Below are positions 1 to 9,407 of a stretch of 48,696 bases of DNA, in pieces. A model generated the notes under the pieces. That model saw only the letters and a list, made by a program, of their open reading frames with translations. It did not search any database and had not been told where the DNA came from. The position numbers and the translations under genes are program-made. Position 1 is the first letter of the stretch. Each line of letters starts with the position of its first letter. Origin of the DNA: Geotalea toluenoxydans JCM 15764 (lineage in GTDB: Bacteria > Desulfobacterota > Desulfuromonadia > Geobacterales > Geobacteraceae). Location: positions 1 through 48,696 of the forward strand of contig NZ_BBCJ01000034.1 in NCBI RefSeq assembly GCF_001311985.1. The letters are read 5' to 3'.

Positions 1-941
1 CCGATCACCAGCGCCTCCATGAGAAAGAGGGCCTGCACCTGCCGCGGCGTGGCCCCCAGGGCGCGCAGGGTGCCGATATCGCGACGCCTGCGGTTCACCG
101 CCACGTTAAAGGCGTTGAAGATGAGAAAGGTACCGATACAAAGGGCAAAGCCGCTGGTAACATTGAAGCCCACCACGAAATTAGTTACCGTCTGCTCCAT
201 CTGTGCACCACGGCGGTCCGGCGTCTCCACGCGATAGGCCGGCCCAAGGGCCTTCTCAAGGGTTGCCGTCCCTTGGGCCACCGTTGTCCCCTCCGAAAGG
301 CGCACATCGATGCGGTCGAAGCGGCGTCCCCGGCCGAACAGCTCCTGGGCGGCATAAACATCCACCACCATCAGGTTGCCGCCGAATGCCTCGGCAAAGC
401 CCTTGGGAGACAAAAGCCCCCGCGCCGCAACCCGTTTTACCCCTGTCGGCACCCGCACGGGAATGGTGTCACCGATTTTGAGCCCTGCACGCCCAGCAAA
501 GTCGCGGGTAAAGATGGCCGAGTCAGGCTGGGCAAGGAAAAGGAGCGGATCGTCCAGGTCGGCGTCCTCTCCCTCGAAGCCATATTCGCGCATCTCCCGG
601 TCCCCCAGGAGGTCGATCCCGATCACCATCAGACTTCCCAGTTCCCCCCGTTCCGGCACCACGATCTGCTCGATGACCGGCGATGTGGCCCGGATTCCCG
701 GAAGGGTCCGCACCTTTTCCTGTATCTCCTCCGGCACGCCCCCGGTCATGGTGATCTGCAGATGGGCCTTGCCGGCGACCCGATCCACGGTGGACCGTAT
801 TCCTTTGACGAGCGTTCCCTGGGCGCTCCGGATGGCGCTGAAGGTGGCAACGCCCACCACCACCCCCAAAAGGGTCAGCAAGGTCTTCATCAGGTGACGT
901 CTGACGTAACTCAGGGACAGGGTGCGGAGCAGGAAATTCAT
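1..941 (-). CDS. ABC transporter permease, FtsX/MacB (LolE-like) family, 3' end cut by window edge
   Basis: Inner-membrane permease subunit of a LolCDE/MacB-type transporter, working with the ATPase encoded just upstream. The frame is open from the ATG at 941 to the window edge (313 codons). The protein begins [20 protein letters not shown] and continues into a first membrane segment. A long extracytoplasmic domain follows, and then a segment near residues 255-275 (TSGFALCIGTFLIFNAFNVA) followed by RRRDIGTLRALGATPRQV, the cytoplasmic coupling motif typical of FtsX-domain permeases. The start overlaps the ATPase stop by four bases (ATGA), so the two are translationally coupled. Whether the substrate is lipoprotein, a lipid or a small molecule cannot be decided from the sequence. 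Confidence 0.88.
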   Translation of the reverse strand, partial: MNFLLRTLSLSYVRRHLMKTLLTLLGVVVGVATFSAIRSAQGTLVKGIRSTVDRVAGKAHLQITMTGGVPEEIQEKVRTLPGIRATSPVIEQIVVPERGELGSLMVIGIDLLGDREMREYGFEGEDADLDDPLLFLAQPDSAIFTRDFAGRAGLKIGDTIPVRVPTGVKRVAARGLLSPKGFAEAFGGNLMVVDVYAAQELFGRGRRFDRIDVRLSEGTTVAQGTATLEKALGPAYRVETPDRRGAQMEQTVTNFVVGFNVTSGFALCIGTFLIFNAFNVAVNRRRRDIGTLRALGATPRQVQALFLMEALVI

Positions 942-1624
942 TTCCCACCTCCGATGGCGCTGTCCCCTTCCACCCTGCCGTCCCGGAGCTTGATCAGCCG
1001 TTGACAGGCGGAAGCGGCATGGTGGTCATGGGTGACCATGACGATGGTAGTATTATGCTCCCGGTGAATGGTGCGGAGCAGGCTCAGTACCTCTTCGCCC
1101 CGAGCCGTATCCAGGTTGCCGGTGGGCTCATCGGCCAGAAGCAGCGGCGCATCGGTGATCAGCGCCCGGGCGATGGCGACGCGCTGGCGCTCGCCGCCTG
1201 AAAGCTCGTCGGGAAGATGATTGGATCGCGTTTCAAGCCCAACCTCTTGCAAGACACGGGCGACCTTCCGGGTAATCTCCCCGGAGGAAACGCCCGCCAG
1301 ATGCAGCGGCAAAGCCACATTCTGGCTCACCTTCAAGGTCGGCATCAGGTGGTAGGCCTGGAAGATGTAGGATATTTTCGAGCGGCGAAACAGCGACCGG
1401 TCCTTCTCATTCTCCTTGGCCAGGTCCTGCCCCGCCACCACGATAGCCCCGGAGGTGGGAACATCCAGTCCTCCCAGCAAATTGAGCAGGGTGGATTTTC
1501 CGGAACCGGACGGCCCCATGATGGCCACCATCTCGCCCGGCTCAATAGTAAGCGTAATCCCTGTCAGGGCCGTCACTTCCGATTTTCCGTCATAGGTCTT
1601 GGTTACGTCGTGGAGCTTGAGCAT
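938..1624 (-). CDS. lolD: ABC transporter ATP-binding protein, LolD/MacB family
   Basis: ATPase subunit that powers the adjacent FtsX-type permease. The 228-residue protein has Walker [10 protein letters not shown] (residues 37-45), a Q-loop in [10 protein letters not shown], signature LSGGERQR (about 140), Walker [13 protein letters not shown], and a switch histidine in [16 protein letters not shown] is characteristic of the LolD/MacB/FtsE branch. The start at 1624 is preceded by AAGGAGA; an upstream in-frame ATG at 1681 lacks a site and lies in a repeat. Frame intact, length normal for the family. LolD is the best name, but the exact subfamily needs the full permease. Confidence 0.9.
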   Translation of the reverse strand: MLKLHDVTKTYDGKSEVTALTGITLTIEPGEMVAIMGPSGSGKSTLLNLLGGLDVPTSGAIVVAGQDLAKENEKDRSLFRRSKISYIFQAYHLMPTLKVSQNVALPLHLAGVSSGEITRKVARVLQEVGLETRSNHLPDELSGGERQRVAIARALITDAPLLLADEPTGNLDTARGEEVLSLLRTIHREHNTTIVMVTHDHHAASACQRLIKLRDGRVEGDSAIGGGK

Positions 1625-1654
1625 TGTTAACTGTCTCCTTTTTGGGTGAAAAAT

Positions 1655-1730
1655 TAACCCCTCCAAACCTCCCCTTGTCAAGGGAGGCTTAAAGGCTTCC
1701 CCCTGACAAGGGGGGATTGAGGGGGGTTAG
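1655..1730. repeat. C/G-rich intergenic inverted repeat
   Basis: Two facing copies of a C-rich unit: AACCCCTCCAAACCTCCCC on the left and the complement of AACCCCCCTCAATCCCCCC on the right. Each copy has a small internal hairpin around CTTGTCAAG or CTGACAAG. A relative of the unit recurs near 6850-6915. It lies between the lolD start and the 3' end of ABC1 copy A. Confidence 0.6.
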
Positions 1731-1766
1731 TTTTAGATGTTCCAGGTATTAGGGGGAGCTAAGTCC

Positions 1767-3212
1767 CTACGCCGGATCCTGGCGGGCACAAGACGACTCC
1801 TGCAGAAAGATTTTCCTGAACTCGCAACGCCCTTTCAACTTGTAACAGAAGGCCCTCCCTCCGAACGTGAAACGGTTGGACCAGATGGTCATGGGCAGGC
1901 TTCGGGTGTAGCCTTTGCGAGTCGCTTCAATAGCGTTGTCAATGCCGCGCAGGAAGAAATCCCTGTCCCCGAAATCAAATACACCTTCCTGCTGCCATGG
2001 CTCCATAAACCAATAAAAGCCGTTCCGGATAACTTCCAGATGATCCGGTTCCATGTCGTCGGGGTTATCGAAGCGGCAGGCCCTGGCAATGGCGCGATTC
2101 AGGCTCGGCATATCCCGGTCGAGGGCCGCCTGGATCGCCACATTTGAAAAGAGCCACTCCTCGTCGCTTAAAGTCAGGGTGCAGCCGAAGTCGATCAGCC
2201 CGAGGCGGCCATCCGCCATGAAGATGAAGTTGCCGGGGTGCGGGTCTGCCGGGAGCCAGTGCAGACGGTAATAGAGCCGATAGGTAGCCACCGTCAGCAG
2301 GTGGGTAAAATGATCTCGCTCCCCCTGGCCGGGATCTGTCGCCAGGAAGTCGTTTATATGGCAACCATGCAGGTATTCGCTGGTCAGCACCCTGCCGGTG
2401 GAATATTCGTCATAAATCTGCGGCACAACCACCCGATCTGCGGCTGTAAATGCACTCCGGGCCAGCTTGCCGAACATGGCCTCCTGGCATAATCGGTCTC
2501 CATGAGGAGCATGCGCTCGATGTCGGCCAGCTTGGCGAGAGTGTCCTGCCAGTCTTTAGTCAGGCACAGCGGCTGGAGCAGAAAGCGGAGATTGCGCAGG
2601 TCGGCTTTGATGGTCCGGGCAATGCCGGGATACTGAATCTTTACTGCCACTTCCTCGCCTGTGTGCAGCCGGGCGCGGTGCACCTGGCCCAGGGAGCTGC
2701 GGCAAAAGCCTGCTGGTCGAAGGAGGCAAAAACCTCCTCCGGCTCGCGGCCAAACTCGTCGAGAAATACCTCGCGCACCATGGCAAAGTGCATGGGTGGT
2801 GCCTCGAAATGCAGTGCGGAAAGCACCTCGGCAAATTCCTCAGGCACGACTTCCGGCAGGTTGGCCAGCATCTGGCCGACCTTCATCACAGCCCCCCGCA
2901 GGTAGCCCATGGTTCCCAAAAGTTTCAGGGCTGCAGCAAGATGGGCCTCGCTTTTGAGCCGCTCTTTCTCGTCCGTGTCGGCAAAGCGGCTGTGGAGCCA
3001 ATAGGCAGATAGCCGAGAGTAACTTTGGCCTGAAGGGAGCCCAAGGTCCAGATTCTGGAAAAGGAACTGGTTGGGACCCTTTTATCGGAGATGCTGGTGA
3101 TGAACTTCGCCAACCGCTGTCCAGTCGGATCGGTATTTCTTTCCTTCGGCAGAACGTCGAGCAGAGCCCTCATATCCTGTGTTCCCGCGGTGGTTTTCTT
3201 CTCAGTTTGCAT
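1767..3212 (-). CDS. ABC1/UbiB (AarF) family atypical kinase, copy A, frame broken three times
   Basis: Second gene of a TetR-ABC1-ABC1 operon. Pieces of the ABC1 fold lie in order in three frames: an N-terminus from ATG 3212, the KxGQ region VMKVGQMLANLPEVVPEEF, an A-rich loop, VAVKIQYPGI with the ATP-binding Lys, METDY, the catalytic loop PADPHPGNF and LIDFGC (DFG). Breaks fall near 3018 (one G lost from CTGGCC), 2697 (inside the AAAS loop) and 2489 (one G lost from GGG). With them restored the protein is 482 residues, similar to copy B. ABC1 proteins are ATPases or kinases linked to quinone and lipid metabolism; the substrate here is unknown. Confidence 0.8.
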
Positions 3213-3265
3213 GTGCTTCTCCTGTGCCCGCTCCGACGGAAATCTTCTGGTACAGATGCGTATGG

Positions 3266-4730
3266 TTAGTCCGTTAAGTGCCGGTTTCCTTCTCGCCCGA
3301 ACCAAACAGAAGATTCCTGCCGATGGATTGCTCTGAAGTCGCAGCGTCCCTTCAGGCGGTAGATGACGGCCCTCCCCCCGATAGTCAAGCGATTGGTCCA
3401 AAGGTACAAAGGAGAGCCGCGAGTGTATCGTTTGCGGGACAGGTTCATGAAACATTCGACACCGCGCCGGAAGAACTCCCGGTCGCCAAAATCGAAGAGG
3501 CCTTCTGCCTGATTCGGCTCCAACTGCCAGTCAACCCCTCGCCGAACCGTCTCCAGCCGGTCAGGTTCGATCTCTTCCGGATTTTCAAAGAGACAAGCCT
3601 GGGCGAGGAGCCGTTTAATTGCGGGTTCGTCCTGTTTCGATACCGCCAGCTCCAGGTCGCACATCAAACGCCATTCATCATCGGATATGGTCCGCGAACA
3701 ACCGAAGTCGATAAGTCCGAGGCGGCCATCCTTCATGAATATGAAATTGCCGGGGTGAGGATCGGCTGGAAACCAGTGCAGCCGGTAGTAAATCCGATAC
3801 ACCGCTATGGTCATCAAGGTGGTGAAATAGTCACGATCCTCCTGGCTCGGATCGGCTGCAAGGAATTCATCCAGATGACAGCCGTCCAGATATTCCATGG
3901 TAAGCACCCGCTTGGTGCAGAAGTCATCGTATACCTGCGGCACGACTACCTGATCCACAGCTGTGAAGAGGCGACGGGCTTCCCTGGCAAAGCAGGCCTC
4001 TTGTTCGTAGTCGGTCTCCATGAGCAGCATCTGCTCGAGATCGGCCAGATTTTCGAGCATATTCTGGCCATCGCTGGTCAGACCTAATGGTTGGAGCAAA
4101 AGGCGGAGATTGCGCAGGTCGGCTTTGATGGTCCGGGCAATGCCGGGATACTGAATCTTTACTGCCACCTCCTCGCCTGTGTGCAGCCGGGCGCGGTGCA
4201 CCTGGCCCAGGGAGCTGCGGCAAAGGCTTTTTTTTCGAAGAAGGCAAACACCTCCTCCGGCTCGCGGCCAAACTCGTCGAGAAATACCTCGCGTACCATG
4301 GCAAAGTGCATGGGAGGCGCCTCGAAGTGCAGTGCGGAAAGCACCTCGGCAAACTCTTCGGGCACGACTTCCGGGAGATTGGCCAGCAGCTGGCCCACCT
4401 TCATTACGGCTCCCCTCAGGTATCCCATAGTGCCGAACAGTTTCAGGGCCGCAGCCACGTGGGCTTCCTTTCTGAGCCGCTCTTTCTCGTCCGCATCACT
4501 GAAACGCTGCGCAGCCAGTAGGCGAAATAGCCGAGAGTAACCTTTGCCTGGAGAGAGCCCAGGTTCCACATTCGGGAAAAGGAGCTTACCGGCACCTTCC
4601 TGTTGGAGATGCTGGTGATAAGCTGCGCCAACTGCAGACCCGATGGATCGGCAGGATGTTTCTTCGGCAGGGCGTCGAGCAGAATGCTCATTTCGGCTGC
4701 CTCCCTGGTCTTTCCCTCCTCAACGTGCAT
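3266..4730 (-). CDS. ABC1/UbiB (AarF) family atypical kinase, copy B, frame broken twice
   Basis: First ABC1 gene of the operon, starting at 4730 after CGGGAGAAACGC and overlapping the TetR stop by 11 bases. It has the KxGQ signature VMKVGQLLANLPEVVP, A-rich loop, VAVKIQYPGI, METDYEQEACFAREARRLF, catalytic loop HWFPADPHPGNF and LIDFGCS. The C-terminal 310 residues (from 4201 on) are in one clean frame. Breaks lie near 4513 (one C lost from AGCCG) and 4215. The second is at the identical base of the A-rich loop as in copy A. Restored length is 488 residues. All kinase-like residues are present, so it is expected to be active. Confidence 0.82.
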
Positions 4731-5342
4731 GCGTTTCTCCCGTGTCCGCCCCGGTGCCGGAAATCAACTGCACGTAGTAGCGGATCGAATAGTCGATGAG
4801 TGCCCTGGTCGCTTCCTGATTTGTTGATTCATCATTGGTCCAGAAAGCAAGTATTCCCAGATAGAGGGACCAATACATGGTCACTGCCACATAGTCAGGA
4901 GCCTCGGTGAAGCCATGGCGGCCGATAATCTCCTGCACGGTGGCAAGATGTTCCAAGCGGGCAGCTTCACCCTCATGGCATATGGTTTTACGGGGAAAGG
5001 GACTTAAAGATCGCTCCAGAACCGGGCCGAGAAAAGGGCGCAATGGCCGCAGCCGCCTTAAGCCAGAGGCGATGAATAAAAAGAGATCCTCGGTCAGGTC
5101 CTCCGCACCGGTGCGACGACGCTGATAATCTTCGCGACCCTGGCTGAGTGCCTCGAAACCATGGTCATGGCCAGGGTTTCCTTGCTCGGGAAATAATTGA
5201 AGAGGGTACCTGTGGCCAGCCCCGCAGCCAGGGCAAGATCCCGAGTTGTGCAATCCTCGAAGCCCTTGGCGATGAAAAGCTCTGCCGCCTTTCCCAGGAT
5301 ACGGAGCCGGTTTTCCTGTTTAGTCTGTTCATTGATGCGCAT
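4720..5342 (-). CDS. TetR family transcriptional regulator, one frame break
   Basis: N-terminal helix-turn-helix: MRINEQTKQENRLRILGKAA, then ELFIAKGFEDCTTRDLALAAG and LATGTLFNYFPSKETL, the classic TetR DNA-binding domain (residues 10-56). The ligand domain follows in another frame from about 5157, where one G is missing (TCGGAG read as TCGAG). Restored length is 207 residues. Start 5342 follows GTGGAGACAGTA. The 3' end overlaps the ABC1 copy B start, so the regulator and both kinases form one transcript. Two palindromic sites flank its promoter, which points to autoregulation of the operon. Confidence 0.85.
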
Positions 5343-5356
5343 TACTGTCTCCACAA

Positions 5357-5419
5357 TATGACTGCGCTCATAATAGAGAACAAAAAAAGAGAACACAAGA
5401 ATAAAGTGAGCGCGCTCAC
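5357..5419 (-). promoter_or_regulatory. Promoter of the tetR-ABC1 operon with two flanking TetR-type operators
   Basis: On the minus strand -35 TTGTGT (5393-5398) and -10 TATTAT (5370-5375) are 17 bases apart. A perfect 14-base palindrome GTGAGCGCGCTCAC lies at 5406-5419, just upstream of the -35. An imperfect copy TATGACTGCGCTCATA lies at 5357-5372 over the -10 and start region. Their centres are 48 bases apart. The arrangement suggests cooperative repression by the adjacent TetR protein. Confidence 0.65.
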
Positions 5420-5485
5420 AAATTAATAAATAGGTGATGGGAGAAAATTAAGCACCGAGGACAAAAGGCCTCTGCACCAGCGTGA

Positions 5486-6841
5486 TCAGACATGGGTTGA
5501 ACAGGGGAGAATTGCCCTGTTGATATACGTGGTGACGGATAGGGGCAAAGGAGCCCGGCTATAAGCCTTTATCTGATTGAATGAAGCAATGGAGGTTTCA
5601 TAGGTCTGGGTTAAAATTTCGGTGGGGATGGCCAGGGCAGCCAGGACTTCCGGATCGATGCCTTTTTCGGTACCGGTCTGGATGAAGTTGTCAGCGACCT
5701 GGACCAGGGCAATCATCCTGTTGACCATGCCGCCGAAGTTCTTTTTGTGATGGTAACGGATCAGGTTCTGGATCGACTCGGGATAATTCCATTTTTTGGC
5801 AATGAGGGAGCCGATCTGTGCATGCTGCTCGTTAAGCAGGTCATCCAGCAGGGCCTGATTGATGTTGAAGTCTTTTGCGACACTGAGGATTACCGTCTTC
5901 CCCAGGTCCAGGAGCAGCCCCCCCAGAAATGCCTCTTCCGGATCGAGCCGGCAGTGGCGGGCCAGGCCGCTGGCCATGAAAGCGGTCTTCAGGGCATCGT
6001 CCAGGATTGCCTGCAGCTTTTCCCTGGAAACATCGGTGAAATTGAGGGAATTGATCTGGATTGCGGTGACGATGTTCATGATCTCCCGCATGCCCAGGCG
6101 GACGATGGCGAACTGGATGGAATCCACCTGACCGGTGGCCGCATAAAACGGGGAGTTGGCGACTTTGAGGATCCTGGAAATGAGGACCTGGTCAGTCATG
6201 ATGATCCGGGCCATATCCTGGAATGTGGATTTTTCGTCCTCCATTATGGAAATGAGCTGCATGAGCATGTTGGGCAGGACCGGCAGCTGGAAATCTTCCT
6301 CGTAGAGGCGTCGGCTGATCTTTTCTATGGACTCGTCCCGCTGCTGGCGGTCCCGGTTCAGCTCATCCAGCTTGCGCACGGCATCGAATACCAGCTGGCC
6401 GGTCTGCAGGTGGACCGGTCCGTTCAGGACAAAATCGGGGAGCGGAGACGTGACGGTTACCGAAGCCATGCCCACCTGAACAACTTCCATGAGCAGATCT
6501 TCCACCAGACTGGTGAAGACCTCGGTTAGAGCGGGAAGCCCTATTATCTTGTTGTCGGCCAGGTAACGGATAAGGGAGATACCGGATTTGCGGCTCTCTC
6601 CCAGGGTCTGGAGCACCCGGACCTCACTCAGGGCGCCTGTCTTTGCCAGATATTCCCCCAGACGAAAGCCCTTGTGCTGGGAAGCTGCATAAATAATGGT
6701 GCCATGCTCCATGTAGACGGTCATCTCCCGGTCGCCATCGAGAGTGATTGTCACCACGCAGGAGAGCCTGTTCATATCTATCCACTGCATAACATCGGGG
6801 ACAGACATGAAATGAGTCTGTACCTGTAATAGCACACCCAT
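5486..6841 (-). CDS. HDOD domain protein with N-terminal DUF4388 (PATAN-like) domain
   Basis: Signalling protein of 451 residues in one clean frame. Residues about 15-115 resemble the DUF4388 domain (MTVYMEHGTIIYAASQHKGF, GEYLAKTGALSE). A linker follows, then an HDOD domain from about residue 180 (LPVLPNMLMQLISIMED, LISRILKVANSPFYA, QFAIVRLGMREIMNIV, GGLLLDLGKTVIL). The HD catalytic pair is replaced, as is normal for HDOD, so it is not a phosphodiesterase. Proteins of this type are abundant in Geobacter and probably act in signal output. Start 6841 follows AAGGAGCGCAGT; an ATG 13 codons upstream lies in a repeat and has no site. Confidence 0.85.
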   Translation of the reverse strand: MGVLLQVQTHFMSVPDVMQWIDMNRLSCVVTITLDGDREMTVYMEHGTIIYAASQHKGFRLGEYLAKTGALSEVRVLQTLGESRKSGISLIRYLADNKIIGLPALTEVFTSLVEDLLMEVVQVGMASVTVTSPLPDFVLNGPVHLQTGQLVFDAVRKLDELNRDRQQRDESIEKISRRLYEEDFQLPVLPNMLMQLISIMEDEKSTFQDMARIIMTDQVLISRILKVANSPFYAATGQVDSIQFAIVRLGMREIMNIVTAIQINSLNFTDVSREKLQAILDDALKTAFMASGLARHCRLDPEEAFLGGLLLDLGKTVILSVAKDFNINQALLDDLLNEQHAQIGSLIAKKWNYPESIQNLIRYHHKKNFGGMVNRMIALVQVADNFIQTGTEKGIDPEVLAALAIPTEILTQTYETSIASFNQIKAYSRAPLPLSVTTYINRAILPCSTHV

Positions 6842-6842
6842 A

Positions 6843-6916
6843 CTGCGCTCCTTGACCCCCCTCAATCCCCCCGGTTTCATAGGAGGGAAGCGAACGAGAG
6901 TGAGCAGGGGGTAGGC
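6843..6916. repeat. C/G-rich intergenic repeat
   Basis: Contains CCCCCCTCAATCCCCCCGG and AGGAGGGAAGCGAACGAGAG, related to the inverted repeat near 1655-1730. It fills the gap between the HDOD gene and the DUF502 gene. No reading frame was recognised in it. Confidence 0.45.
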
Positions 6917-6933
6917 ATAAATAAAGATTTGAG

Positions 6934-7523
6934 TTAACTTACCACCATTCCACCGGAAACAACGAACTTGACCGCCTCCTCCACCGTCATTCCACTTTCG
7001 AAAACTTCATCCTGCTTGAAGAACAGGGCAAAGCCGGAAGTGGGATTGGGCATCGTCGGCACGTAAACCACTACCAGGGGCTCGCCGTCCCGCACTATTT
7101 CGGCGGTGACAAAACCGATGGCCCGCACTCCCGGGCGTGGCCACTCAACAAACACTGCCCGGCGATAGGAGGTTTTACCCTCTTTGAAGACTTTGGTGAG
7201 TTGTTTGCTTGATGTATATATCGACTTCACCAGTGGAATCCTTGAGAGCAACCTGTCCCACCATCTGAGAAGCTGGGTACCGAGCACGTTGGTTGCCAGG
7301 AGCCCGCAAAGATAAATGACCACTGCACCGGTAAGCATGCCGAGCCCGGGGAAGTGAATCTCCTCATCGGTCATGGCAGTGAAGAGGCTGTCCAGATAGG
7401 ACCCGAGGATGCCGTCAGCGAAGTTGAAAAGGAAGATGAGATGAAGATGGTAATTCCCACCGGGACAACGACAAAAAGTCCGGCAAGGAATTTACCCTTC
7501 AGATGGTTCAAAAGTTTTTCCAT
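6934..7523 (-). CDS. DUF502 family inner-membrane protein, one frame break
   Basis: Restored length 196 residues, usual for DUF502. It starts MEKLLNHLKGKFLAGLFVVV and then VPVGITIFI, the first membrane helix. The second helix is GLGMLTGAVVIYLCGLLATNVLG, followed by PLVKSIYTSSKQL, a segment conserved in the family, and a C-terminal domain with VVVYVPTMPNPTSGF. The frame breaks near 7446, where one C of ATCCTCATC is missing. Start 7523 follows GGGAGTGAAC. Function is unknown. It is transcribed divergently from psiE. Confidence 0.82.
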
Positions 7524-7618
7524 GTTCACTCCCTTGCGCCAACTGAATGCCCAATTTAACTGACAGAAGATACCTTTTCCCCCGCTAATGTCAACAGTTT
7601 CCAATTTTTCACCGGAAG

Positions 7619-7650
7619 GTGACGGAATTGTAACATTAGCAGGCTATACT
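7619..7650 (+). promoter_or_regulatory. Pho-box-like promoter of psiE
   Basis: Direct repeat GTGAC-GGAATT-GTAAC (7619-7634, period 11). After 10 bases comes the -10 hexamer TATACT (7645-7650). This is the layout shared by most of the sites listed below. The ATG of psiE is 25 bases beyond the -10. Confidence 0.7.
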
Positions 7651-7674
7651 TCTTTCCCAAAAAGGAGAAATTAT

Positions 7675-8112
7675 ATGTGGAAAGAAGATGTAATAGATCT
7701 GAAATTGAGCCGCTTTTTCGAACAATCGGCACGGGTGCTCCTGAGTCTGCTGATCATTGCCATCCTGGCAGCGATCCTGGCGGGAGTTCTCTATACCTTT
7801 TACGATCTGCGGCTGATCATGGAAACGGATTTCCACGGGGCCTTCAGAACCATCCTCGTGGATGTGCTGACCGTTCTCTCCATTGTGGAGGTGTTGCGGA
7901 CCGCTCTCGCCTATTTCACCGAGGGGAGGGTCAAGGTCACCTACATCATCGACACGGTAATAGTCACCGTTCTCACCGAGGTCATGGCCTTCTGGTACAG
8001 GGATATGGAATGGCAGGAACTGGCGATGGTAATTAGTCTCGTCCTGTCTCTGGCACTGGTCAGGATCATAGCCGTGCGATTTTCGCCCAGAAGTCATCGT
8101 GCAGAGCTGTAA
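7675..8112 (+). CDS. psiE: PsiE-like (phosphate-starvation-inducible) membrane protein
   Basis: Small integral membrane protein of 145 residues, beginning MWKEDVIDLKLSRFFEQSAR. Four hydrophobic segments can be seen: VLLSLLIIAILAAILAGVLY, AFRTILVDVLTVLSIVEVLR, VTYIIDTVIVTVLTEVMAFW and LAMVISLVLSLALVRIIAV. The topology, length and location match the PsiE family, whose biochemical role is unknown but which is induced by phosphate starvation in enterobacteria. Start 7675 follows AAAGGAGAAATTAT. Its promoter has a Pho-box repeat, in line with the name, and it directly precedes the pst operon. Confidence 0.78.
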   Translation: MWKEDVIDLKLSRFFEQSARVLLSLLIIAILAAILAGVLYTFYDLRLIMETDFHGAFRTILVDVLTVLSIVEVLRTALAYFTEGRVKVTYIIDTVIVTVLTEVMAFWYRDMEWQELAMVISLVLSLALVRIIAVRFSPRSHRAEL

Positions 8113-8171
8113 TCCAATGTTAGCCTGTTAAAATAACTGTATCGTCGTTTTTACCTGATCTTTCCCCCGTT

Positions 8172-8203
8172 GTAACACAGTTGTAACATTGCAGCGATAT
8201 CAA
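8172..8203 (+). promoter_or_regulatory. Pho-box promoter of the pst operon
   Basis: Best example of the repeat: GTAAC-ACAGTT-GTAAC at 8172-8187, then exactly 10 bases, then -10 TATCAA at 8198-8203. The pstS1 start codon is 30 bases downstream, after AAAAGGAGG. Confidence 0.8.
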
Positions 8204-8232
8204 GGTAGCCATCACTGAAAAGGAGGCATCCA

Positions 8233-9260
8233 ATGTTCAACTTTGTTCGAAACATTTTCCTGACCTTAAGCATCACGGCGATAACGGCCATGACTGGTCA
8301 AGCTTCGGCTGCAACCCTCATCAACGGCGCCGGGGCAACCTTCCCCTACCCCCTCTATTCAAAATGGTTCACCGAGTATGCCAAGGTCGACCCCTCCGTT
8401 AAATTCAACTACCAGTCCATCGGCAGCGGCGGCGGCATCAAGCAGATCACTGCCCAGACCGTGGATTTCGGGGCTTCCGACAAGTTTCTCAACGACGACG
8501 AACTGAAGCGGGTGCCCGGCAAGCTGCTCCATATCCCGACCGTCATGGGCGCAGTGGTCGTAACCTACAATGTACCCGGCATAGGTAAGGGGCTGAAGCT
8601 TTCGTCTGAGAACCTGACCGATATCTACCTGGCAAGCTGACCAAGTGGAATGACCCCAGGATCGTCAAGGACAACCCCGGTCTCACGCTGCCGGCAAAAG
8701 CCATCATTGTCGTCCACCGCTCCGATGGCAGCGGCACCACCAGCATCTTCACCGACTATTTATCCTCAGTCAGCCGGCAATGGGGCAGCAAAGTGGGCAA
8801 GGGAAGCTCGGTAAAGTGGCCGGTAGGACTCGGCGGCAAGGGTAACGAAGGAGTCGCCGGACAGGTAAAAACCACCCAGTACACCATCGGCTACGTTGAA
8901 CTGGCCTATGCCGTGGAAAACAAGCTGCCATACGCAAGCCTCAAGAACAAGAGCGGCGTCTTCGTCGAGCCGACCATCAAATCAACCAGTGCCGCCGCTG
9001 CCGGCGCCGCCAAATCCATGCCTGCCGATTTCCGCATCTCCCTGGTCAACCAGCCGAGCAAGGACTCCTACCCCATCGTCGGCTTCACCTGGCTCCTGGT
9101 TTACCAGGATCAGAAGGACAAGGCCAAGGGGAAAAAGCTGGTGGAGTTCCTCAACTGGGAACTGAAGCACGGCCAGAAGATGGCAGAAAAGATCCTCTAT
9201 GCGCCGTTGCCGGCCAATGTGGCGAAGATGGTGGAGAAGACGGTTAAGACTATTAAGTAA
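8233..9260 (+). CDS. pstS: Phosphate ABC transporter substrate-binding protein PstS, copy 1, one frame break
   Basis: Periplasmic phosphate receptor of the Pst system. It has a signal peptide (cleavage likely after GQASA), the mature start TLINGAGATFPYPLYSKWF, the phosphate-binding segment GSGGGIKQITAQTVDFGASD, and HRSDGSGTTSIFTDYLS. One G is missing near 8632 (CTGGGCAAG read as CTGGCAAG), shown by the intact paralogue at 26872. Restored length is 342 residues, the same as copies 2 and 3. It is close to identical to copy 2 over the second half. It leads the operon with pstC, pstA, pstB and phoU and sits behind a Pho box. Confidence 0.93.
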
Positions 9261-9265
9261 TTTTG

Positions 9266-9385
9266 CCCCCCCTCCCTTCATGTACCGGAAGCATAAAGGA
9301 GGGGGTAGGGGGAGGGCCTGTTTCCCCCTCTCCCCTGCCCTCTCCTTTAGGCCCTATGGGTCCACGATAGGGAGAGGGAATCGCC
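9266..9385. repeat. C/G-rich palindromic insert between pstS and pstC
   Basis: Two potential stems: CCCTCCCTT near 9269 pairing with AAGGAGGGGG near 9296, and CCCTCTCC near 9324-9350 pairing with GGGAGAGGG near 9371. Stable structure here could stop transcription or stabilise pstS mRNA, as is known for receptor genes in ABC operons. It resembles other C-rich intergenic repeats in the window. Confidence 0.5.
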
Positions 9386-9407
9386 AAGTTAATTAACGGA
9401 GCATATA

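Noticed and set aside
273..1004. Long plus-strand frames opposite the LolDE genes
   Set aside because: They are the antisense shadow of the permease and ATPase genes. Their composition is Pro/His/Arg-rich and no family fits.
2690..2705. Programmed ribosomal frameshift in ABC1 kinases
   Set aside because: The site GCA GCT CCC TGG has no slippery heptamer, and no stimulator was seen. The bases could equally come from a shared read error, so I only list it as an open finding.
8620..8800. pstS1 as a genuine pseudogene
   Set aside because: Both halves are conserved, one G restores the full 342 aa, and the same kind of break recurs in unrelated genes across the window.
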